From the NCBI GenBank assembly GCA_032622095.1, contig CP136069.1, positions 15,360,450-15,424,449 on the forward strand: a DNA stretch of 64,000 nt, written 5' to 3'. The translations under genes and the position numbers were made by a program. Every line of letters begins with the position of its first letter. Position 1 is the first letter of the stretch. This DNA comes from Siphonodentalium dalli (Eukaryota > Mollusca > Scaphopoda > Gadilida > Siphonodentaliidae). Positions 56,280-64,000 of the stretch are shown here, one piece after another. The notes under the pieces were generated by a model. The model did not search any database, had not been told where the DNA came from, and saw nothing but the letters and a program-made list of their open reading frames with translations.

Positions 56280-57094
56280 GTTGCGTTGTAGCCAATCAGA
56301 TTGCTAGTTACAACTGGATGTGGGGACAATCTCTTATAATATTCAGGCACCAGATTTCTATTCACATTGCTCCATTATATGTGCGGGAATACTTAATTTC
56401 CTATATACCAAAAGGGATTTTCAATATTTTGTCTCTGTCAAAGTCCCATAATCTCATATTAGTAGATATGTATACTCGTATCTCTTAAAATTCATGTTGA
56501 TTTATGTAAATTACATAAACTACGGTCATTATCAGGTTTTAAACCGTAACAGCAGTGAGTGGATTTCTATAGAACCGTAAGTTACCAGCGATTGTGACCA
56601 GCGATTATAAGACAATAGGTTAATCAGTCGAATGTGAATGCCGAGCGAGGGATTAAATTAATTGGTGGTTCGGCTTTATTGACAACTGAGACACAGGAAG
56701 ACATATTATGTCTGCTGTGATGACATATACTTCAAATAACCGCCTTAGCAACATTAAATGTAATTTCTGGTGTTGCTTAGATATTTATTGTTACTTTGAT
56801 ATATACTAATAATACTAGCTTGCTTCACTGTTTATGTGGTTAGATTTTACATTATATAACGATAAAAAGATTATAACTTCCTTCAATTTCCCCAATTATA
56901 TACCTCAATTAAATTTGGCAAATCATTTTGAAATTTGGCAAAACAAAAATCTCATTTGGCAAAACTTTTGGCAAGAGATAATTTGGGTCCAGCGCCAACC
57001 CTGATTGGGATATTTTCTCGGCTATTTCACAGAAGAATAGCACATGTATCCTTCATACTCATAGGGGGCTCCTTAGGCTAAAACAATGGCCATA
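56280..57094. other. Non-coding stretch, nothing recognised
   Basis: AT-rich; AAATTTGGCAAA is repeated a few times near 56930-56970. No gene. Confidence 0.4.
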
Positions 57095-58270
57095 TTGTGA
57101 CTTTAGTGACTAAAGCATGAAACTTCAAATAGTTGATGCTTAGTTATAAGGAAAACTTTTTGGAGGGGGGTGCCCGGGTGGGACGACCTGTGTCAGGATC
57201 AATCAGGTTGCCATGGCAACGGCATCAAATATTTCGAGAAAAGTTGAAAAAGCCCACTGTTGGGAATAAATGAGCCTTGTATTCAAAGAAATGATGTTGA
57301 CTCATTGTGTCACCAATAGTGCATCAAACGGACTGGGCCACTAGGACATATAGGGTCAAGGTCAATTGCTAAAATCAAGGTCATTGGACAAATGTCATAT
57401 TTTGGTCATTTTTTTTATTAATTGTCTCATATTTCGCCACCCCTAGTGCCTTAGTTATAAAAAAGAATCCCCATCATAATGCAAAAAATTACGGCTCCAT
57501 CACCATGTTCAATGTGATATATGACACACTTGATATAAGATGATAAATGTCAAAATGTGACGACATTAAATTTATACATAATCACATTTTAAGTACTGTT
57601 GACAACCCGATGAGCCGTGTATTTGAATAAATGAAATGAACCCATAGTGACATCAAACGAACTGGGCCACTAGGACATATAGGGTCAAGGTCAATTGCTA
57701 AGGTCAAGGTCATTGGACAAATGTCATATTTTGGTCCATTTTTGTATTAATTGTCTCATATTTCGCAACCCCTGTTGCCTTAGTCATAATAAAGAATCCC
57801 CATCATAATCACATTTTAGGTACTAATTTTTAACATAAGTCAAGATACATTACCGTCAAGATACCATCAGACCAAAATAAACACGATTTTGTGACTTTGG
57901 TAACTAACGCTCGATACTTCAGATATATGTAGCTAAGTTTTAGTGGAAACTTTTTGGATAGGGGTGCCCGAATGAGGGGTCATGTTTCTGGATATAAATT
58001 ATATAATATGGTTTCCATGGCAACGGCATCAAATATTTGTAGAAATGTTGAAAAAACCCTCTGTTGGCAACCCGATGAGCCGTGTGTTTGAATAAATGAA
58101 GTGAGCTCATAGTGACACCAATGTCCCATGAAACGAACTGGGCCACTAGGACATATATGATCAAGGTCAATGGCTAAGATCAAGGTCATTGGGACAAAAA
58201 TTCAATATATTGGTCTATTTTATATTAATTGTCCGCCAAACCTAGTGCGTTAGTCCGGAAAGTAATCCCC
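57095..58270 (+). repeat. Repeat R2, three diverged tandem units
   Basis: GACTAAAGCATGAAACTTC, CTTTTTGGAGGGGGGTGCCC, GTTGCCATGGCAACGGCATC, GGGCCACTAGGACATATAGG and GTCAAGGTCATTGGACAAA form a unit at 57098-57530. It recurs in part at 57600-57830 and more fully at 57893-58270. Inverse relatives lie at 17150-17700. Confidence 0.8.
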
Positions 58271-59216
58271 ATAATAAGCTAGATCACTGAGTCTCTACCA
58301 TATTTGATTTCGTTCCATCCAGCCCCATGTATTCCGAGCATTCAGTTTCACTCTAGATGTACCAGTACAAATAAAGGAATTAATTTTACATGGCTTAATT
58401 GTCAGTGATTACTTGTTGATAATTAAATGATAACTCGCAGTTCCCAAGTTAATCGTTATCTAAAGTTCAACTTTCGGTAAGACTGAACTTCGGTAACCTC
58501 TGTTCGTTCAAGAAAGTTAAATGCAATTATCCCAATAATAATATATTTTCTTTAATCATAGTCTCGATATCACATCTCACTGAATCGCAAATATATTATG
58601 TCCAATATTACCAAAACAGTGATTACAATGGACTAAAAATATACAAAGATATTAGTATATGTATAGGTTTTGTTTTTCAGATATCCAGAACACCTTAATA
58701 CTGACCACGTGGGAGTGTGAGAGTGATGTAAAATTCAACATTTATACATTTAAGTACATGCATGTCGCTATGACAGTATTCCTGTGTGAATGACGCGAGT
58801 ATATCAAATAAATAGATAGTCTGTATATAGAAACGGGCACATCCACCCTGGCTTGGTCTTTATTTTTTTATTCAATGATTTGTTTCTATTTTTATTATTA
58901 TTTCCAATGATCCCATGTCAACAACTAAACGTTGCGATATTCACAGTACTGCCGAATAGGGAAGAGTCTCATTCGCACTTAAAGGTTTCATAACATAAGC
59001 TTTTGGTGGATGTGCCTTCAATGAATACATTAATATTACATATACTATTATATAATTATGTATATACCTGTTAAATGTGCTTTTGTCATGTATTTGTATT
59101 TAATTTTGTATATCTCAGATGCCATGTATTGGTTTATTGAGATTAAACAATTGAATTGAATTGAAAATTGTGTGATATTTCAAGGAATGATACATTTATA
59201 AAAAATAAAAACCTAC
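58271..59216. other. Presumed intron, nothing recognised
   Basis: No repeat or ORF of note. It lies immediately downstream (minus strand) of the first exon at 59217-59520, so it would be intronic if that gene is real. Confidence 0.35.
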
Positions 59217-59520
59217 CGTTTGTATGGAACACATCGTACTCAGTATCAGAAACAATATCCGCGCCTGTTATGTTATACGGAGCGTTCCTCAGGATGCAGT
59301 GTTTGTTGATTTTGCCGTAAGCCACACCGGCACAGTCACGTCTTCCACTGCACGCAACCAAACAGTGTCCCACGAGCGGGTATTCTCCCGTCAATTCCAA
59401 GTTACCCGACGATGCAGCCCAATTGCTGTTAATCTCTGATGTATAACGTTTTGATTTGAAGTTCGCTGCGATAGAAACTTCCAACGACAGCCAAAAAAAA
59501 AGAAATGGAAACAGCCACAT
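59217..59520 (-). CDS. First exon: signal peptide plus PAN/apple-like domain
   Basis: The ORF opens upstream at 59541, but the second Met (59520) starts a clean signal peptide, MWLFPFLFFWLSLEVSIA, with likely cleavage before ANFKSKRY. The rest holds YPLVGHCLVACSGRRDC, AGVAYGKINKHCILRN and DIVSDTEYDVFHTN. The C...C.....C.G..Y......C.L spacing is that of a PAN/apple domain. The exon ends AACG|GTAGGT in phase 1. It predicts a secreted protein. In phase, it could splice to the C-type-lectin-like exon at 37218-37375 about 22 kb downstream. A combined PAN plus lectin secreted protein is plausible for a marine invertebrate, but this join is inference. Confidence 0.6.
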
Positions 59521-60184
59521 CTTATCAATTGGGTCTAACATTGTTAGAAAATATACACATTCCCATGAAACAAATCAACATTCTTCTGTGCAAATCAACA
59601 TCTTCTGTGCAAATCGTGTTAAGCTATGTTTTAAATGCCCCAACACATTCAAAGCGTCGCATATTATATTCGGCGCCAGGTTGTATTGTGACTACAGCAC
59701 GCTCGATGTATTGTGGATAAACACATCGGATGTCGCTCAGCGATGACCAGCAAATCAATGGTAACTACACTGTTAGATAATGCCCGGCAGTTTAACGACC
59801 GCGCCAACATCGCTGCCAACATGGGACGTAAAATACCGTTAGGCCGTAGCATATTACACGGTATAAACGGTATTAAAATAACTGGCAGACTGTAACAAGT
59901 AACTGTCAGGCCGTGGTATTTTTTACGGTTCAACGCCGTTATAAACTCCACCAGGGTACCCCGAGTCACCACACCATATTTGGTTGAAATCGGACACCAT
60001 CTGACAAACAGACAGATAGACAGACCCTACTCCGTTATATATAACTTAGTCCAACCCACTAGATTGATTGATATATCTCTATATGTAAAACCCAATTGTC
60101 GTCTTTTATTTTTGCGAACTATAATGTGTTTATGATATTCATGTCATTATGGAGTTTGGTGATGATCGGATGAGTGAAATGGAC
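59521..60184. other. Upstream region of the secreted-protein exon
   Basis: Contains a diverged copy (59970-60025) of the AAACAGACAGA-tailed repeat and the duplicated ATTCTTCTGTGCAAATCAACA near 59575-59615. No convincing promoter element was found. Confidence 0.35.
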
Positions 60185-60952
60185 TGTAGGGTGAAAAAAG
60201 ATTAGCCTTTTTGCAACCACAACGAGAGGTAGAACAGGTGGATGAACAGCCATAAAACACCAATTGGATGCAAGAGTCGGAACAGGTGGTCGTGACATCA
60301 GTTCATGGACATATTTATTGTCAACACATTTCCAAGCCATTCTACCCGGGCTTTGTAACGATGGGTACGGCTTGTATGATTGTCGACATTGTGGGAAATG
60401 CGCTCGTTTTATATGAAAACCAAGAGCATCACTGGTCGGAGGTAAGCTTTCAGGTGACCTAGCTTTCAGAAAGATGACTTCCCGAGCTGAATCCACCTTA
60501 ATTACTTGAACACAATAGATCATACACACAAATGTCATAACGTGCAAAGAAGTATCTCCGTTAAAGTGTCAATGCCCAGTCCATTGAGCAAATCGGGGTG
60601 TTTTGCTACACGCTCCAGCAGGTTTTCTTCCCACGTCCCACGAAGAATGATGTTATATCACAACCAGGGAGTGCATGGAAGGCGGGCATGTTTTGAAAGA
60701 TGGAAGATTCACGGTCAAGGTTATCCACGATTTCATGTTTTGCTATGTATTCCCTTTTACTGGCAGTTCCAGCTTTCAGTCAGAGTTCTTTACATGGTAT
60801 CCGTGCAAAGTGAATAATAAGAAGAATCAACATGTCTGTATCCCCACCGCCGTGTATGTGGTATCGAAAACCCGAGGGTATCGCCAAACCCGAGAACATG
60901 GGGAAGTAATTTTCACTTATATGATATGGGGATATGTTTGTTTCTCATCGTA

Positions 60953-61254
60953 AAACAGACACCGAATAACGTATGTGTATATCCACATGAAGCAGACACC
61001 GAATAACGTATGTGTATATCCACATGAAGCAGACACCGAATAACGTATGTGTATATCCACATGAAGCAGACACCGAATAACGTATGTGTATATCCACATG
61101 AAGCAGACACCGAATAACGTATGTGTATATCCACATGAAGCAGACACCGAATAACGTATGTGTATATCCACATGAAGCAGACACCGAATAACGTATGTGT
61201 ATATCCACATGAAGCAGACACCGAATAACGTATGTGTATATCCACATGAAGCAG
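60953..61254. repeat. 37-bp tandem repeat, eight identical units
   Basis: ACCGAATAACGTATGTGTAT starts at 60961, 60998, 61035, 61072, 61109, 61146, 61183 and 61220. Units look identical, so the expansion is very recent. ORFs of 107-124 codons on the minus strand are repeat translations. It interrupts the broken gene. Confidence 0.97.
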
Positions 61255-61314
61255 GAGCAGTTATCCACCCGCAGTCAATCAGTTTTCCCAAATGAAACCA
61301 TTTAATATATTTTT

Positions 61315-61786
61315 GCGAATTGTTTCAACAGTGTTTTTGCTTTTGCTTACTCAAATTTTCGAGAACATCCACCTACTAGTATAGTTCTTGGACTTCCACG
61401 CTGCCAAAACAAATGCCGGTATATAGCTGAATCTGTCAATGAAGCATATGAAACATAGTATTGAACAGAATTTAAAAAAATCAGCGTCGTTCTCAATATC
61501 CGCGCGATATCCTGCCAAATATGCACTGCATAGAAGATCCGCGTTTGGTCACACCTTCGTCTGCGACGTTGACATCTATCTGGGCCGACAGTGGTCCCTC
61601 CATATCGCGCTGATATTGAGAACGACGCTGATTTTTTAAATTCTGTTCAATACTATGTTTCATTGACAGATTCAACTATATACCGGCATTTGTTTTGGCA
61701 GCGTGGAAGCCCAAGAACTATACTAGTAGGTGGATGTTCTCGAAAATTTGAGTGAGCAAAAGCAAAAACATTATTGAAAAAATTCG
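61315..61786. mobile_element. Foldback inside the broken gene
   Basis: Left arm 61315 to about 61511 (GCGAATTGTTTCAACAGTG ... CAAATGCCGGTATATAG ... GAACAGAATTTAAAAAAATC ... CGTCGTTCTCAATATC) is mirrored by about 61602-61786. The ~90-bp loop is unpaired. Arms are nearly identical, so the inversion duplication is recent. Confidence 0.9.
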
Positions 61787-62722
61787 CTCTCCAATAATCC
61801 CAAAAGTGTCCACATATTTCAGCTTTCCCATTCCGACGACCAGCGCTTGTCAATCGATAAAATCTTGAGAGTTTTCTGTTTTGGAGCTTTGTCTTTCTGG
61901 AGAGAAACACCAAACAATGACGCAAATGACCGTGGTTTGTTTTTAGTCAACGGATCTCTCAAACTAGCAGTTGGTTCAGCGGAAAACCGTTGTTTTCAAC
62001 TGCTCCTGTCCCTTTACAAAACAACAAAGTAAATATTCGTCAATTTCCGAAGTCTCCAAATCCTTAGTCGCGATATTCTGTAGCGAATCGTTGTCATTTT
62101 TAAAGATATTGAATCTTTCGAGTGTTGAAAGCAACTTATCTTCGTCGAATTTGTCGCGATTCTGTCTCATTGTATAGGACTCACTGTGCTTTAATTCGTC
62201 AGATTCACAGAGGTTATAAATCTCACGAGTTTAGTTAGAAAGACACGTTCACGAATTGAATACGAGAGCCCACCTGTTAAGTGCTGTCGGGGTGTTTAGG
62301 AATTCTTACAATACATCCGCGCCTCTTGCCTGTACCATTGAGCCACTCTTGGCTTTGATCAGGGTCAACCTCTGTGAGTGGCCTGCTTGAACCTTTTACC
62401 ACAAAATTCCCATTCTTGAATTCGCTCAAAACTACTTTTGATAGCTGGGGCATCTCATTTAAGTAGACCGTTCCCCAACGAGCGTAGTTTATATGATCAT
62501 ACCTCATGAATATTGGCAGCATATCACGAAAGAAAGGCAAATGAAGCTCCCAAAATTTTCTCTCTGCGCAAGTGTGAAATTGAGTAGAATCTGAACCATC
62601 TCCATGTATGTCCACCAAATTTCAAAATTAAGGTTTTTCTTCTCCTTCACAAATTCGTGCACATAATTTCCGATTTCTTCATTGCATATTTCAATAAGTT
62701 GCGATATTTCATAGAAAAACAC

Positions 62723-64000
62723 TAATCATCATCGTTATCATCGTCGCGGTCATTTACTTGGAGCAGCATGCCTATTTGGGGACGTGCTTGAATTTATGAG
62801 GAATAAGAAGTGTATTTCGCTCATCTATAGGACGATTCCGCGTGACCACAAACTCAGTCACAACTTACATACTGTTCTATATTCTCTCTGAACAGAGGCG
62901 TAGGAAGGTTATAAGTTTATTGATACGGCCCATAGGTATAATTCCATAGCCGCGCTTGCGCGGGTCCGAGGCGCGTGGAGCGCCGAGAAGGGGGGATGGT
63001 ATGGAAGTGGGGTGTCCCCCCTTCCAAAATTGGGAATTTTTTTAATATTCAATATTGAAATGGCGCTTTCTGGTGCATTTTGGCGTAACCAAAGTTACAT
63101 TACACATGCTGGGAGAAAAGAATGAAACATGCATCAATACTCACCGGTATAACAACCATGCATGTATAGCATCTGAACGAATCATGTCCCGACGCACGTG
63201 TCACACAAATAAGACAAACAATGTTGCAGCACAAATTAATCACCAATGTTCTGCAAAACTTAAAGCGGTTTTCCACTATAAAAATTACTCTTCTAAAAGA
63301 AAATTCCACGAATACAGGAACGACGATGGATAATTAATTTTGCTGAATGGAAGAGATATATATCATACCAATGAATGTATAGAGCTTGAATAATAGATGA
63401 GACATACATGTATGGTGGTTCCAGGAATCATGGCCGCAATGTGGTACACATGTCTTCTATCTTAATCTTGACATTTTTACTAACTTGACACAGTCACATA
63501 TCTGCTAACTTGAGACAGTAAAAGAGTAGTACAATATAAATAAATTAAGTTAAATTAAATTATGGGAGAAGCGGGGAAAGGGAATTTGAGATACATATTA
63601 TATGTGATGCTGGGAATTTATGGCCCGGGGTCTTAATTATCGAAGACGGATAACATGATATATTCAACGACGTTTCTTCGATAAGAACTATAATTTAAGC
63701 AGCATGGCATCGTAGAAGTTTCACATTCCGTGTTTTATGACTATCGCCAATCGCACCTTTCCCACGCGTGTAACAACAAAAAACTTCACAGCTGCGAATA
63801 TTGGTACGGCCAAAACCGTCCGGCCGTACCCGCTCCTACGCCACTGCCAGTGAATGACGCTCTCCTATTTAGAAATGAAGCTGGGATATCCACATTGGCC
63901 CCAGCTGCCAATTCGCGATATATGTCAAATACAGTAGATATCTCCAGAACGTTCCCGGCTCCCGCTGCTAAATGTAGATGTAGTTAAGAGGGAGGCCGCC
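62723..64000. other. Right end of window, nothing recognised
   Basis: A GC-rich block CCGCGCTTGCGCGGG ... GGCGCGTGGAGCGCC at 62950-62986 is weakly palindromic. The plus ORF at 63730-63987 is Pro/Ala-rich near its end and has no motif. No gene is supported. Confidence 0.4.

Larger units (their letters stand above)
60185..62722 (-). pseudogene. Broken gene of a repeat-like 'CXC' invertebrate family
   Basis: In minus order: LNFEIWWTYMEMVQILL; after a frameshift near 62565, RDMLPIFMRYDHINYARWG, YLNEMPQLSKVVLSEFKNG and GSSRPLTEVDPDQSQEWL; an in-frame TAA near 62230; LQNIATKDLETSEIDEYLL; after another frameshift, SLRDPLTKNKPRSFASLF. Then come a foldback and a 37-bp array, and further on FHALPGCDITSFFVGRGKK (about 60690-60630), AFHIKRAHF-like sequence and a Cys-rich SCIQLVFYGCSSTCSTSRC near 60250. 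I associate this set, from memory, with a widespread family of uncharacterised, multicopy invertebrate proteins labelled 'CXC domain-containing'. It may be transposon-derived. No function is known to me, and this copy cannot be made intact. Confidence 0.7.

Noticed and set aside
60913-61291. Minus ORFs of 107-124 codons repeating a short hydrophobic motif
   Set aside because: They are translations of the identical 37-bp units in three frames.

Overview
The window is eukaryotic, AT-rich, intron- and repeat-dominated DNA, with no operons, no long single-copy ORFs and no rRNA or tRNA genes. Non-LTR retrotransposon relics, a tRNA-like SINE, TTAA- and TA-flanked miniature transposons, many satellites and canonical GTAAGT/TTTCAG splice signals point to a marine invertebrate. 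A mollusc, probably a bivalve, is my inference; no barcode gene is present to prove it.

The dominant feature is a repeated module: a 69-bp near-perfect palindrome (28-bp-class arms beginning GCCAATGCATTCTC, centre CGACC-ATA-GGTCG) seen about 30 times between 7 and 55 kb. It nearly always comes in mirrored pairs inside miniature elements. The same core sits inside at least three kinds of ends: (1) TTAA-flanked, piggyBac-like ends CCCTTTACCCAACA (nine copies); (2) TA-flanked ends TGTGACCCGCC (six full or partial copies); (3) TTAA-flanked ends CCCTTTGAGTGCCA (one copy). One copy at 38.4 kb is a clear chimera of types 1 and 2. Other miniature elements have TTAAAGGTACTCAA ends (four copies), TTAAAGGGGTACTGTAC ends (one), or are large foldbacks (1-1076, 16.4 kb, 53.3 kb, 61.3 kb).

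Layout: 1-6.5 kb, a giant foldback and old tandem repeats; 7-15 kb, palindrome elements, LINE relics and TTAA elements; 15-21 kb, diverged dispersed repeats and a 95-bp satellite with a pol III B-box motif; 21.8-30.4 kb, a decayed ~185-bp satellite interrupted by three palindrome elements, plus a SINE; 31-45 kb, elements and LINE pieces, one LINE split by a nested TIR element; 48-52 kb, a 26-unit 53-bp array beside its two-unit relative; 52-58 kb, duplications, G-rich tandem repeats and diverged repeats; 59-62.7 kb, a secreted-protein first exon and a broken gene of a repeat-like family.

Few host-gene pieces can be supported. On the minus strand, a signal-peptide plus PAN/apple-like first exon (59217-59520) and a C-type-lectin-like exon (37218-37375) have canonical splice sites and compatible phase, so they may belong to one gene with a ~22-kb intron full of mobile DNA. 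A small minus-strand ORF (20202-20447) ends just before an AATAAA signal. Everything else coding-like is transposon relic or an ORF produced by repeats.
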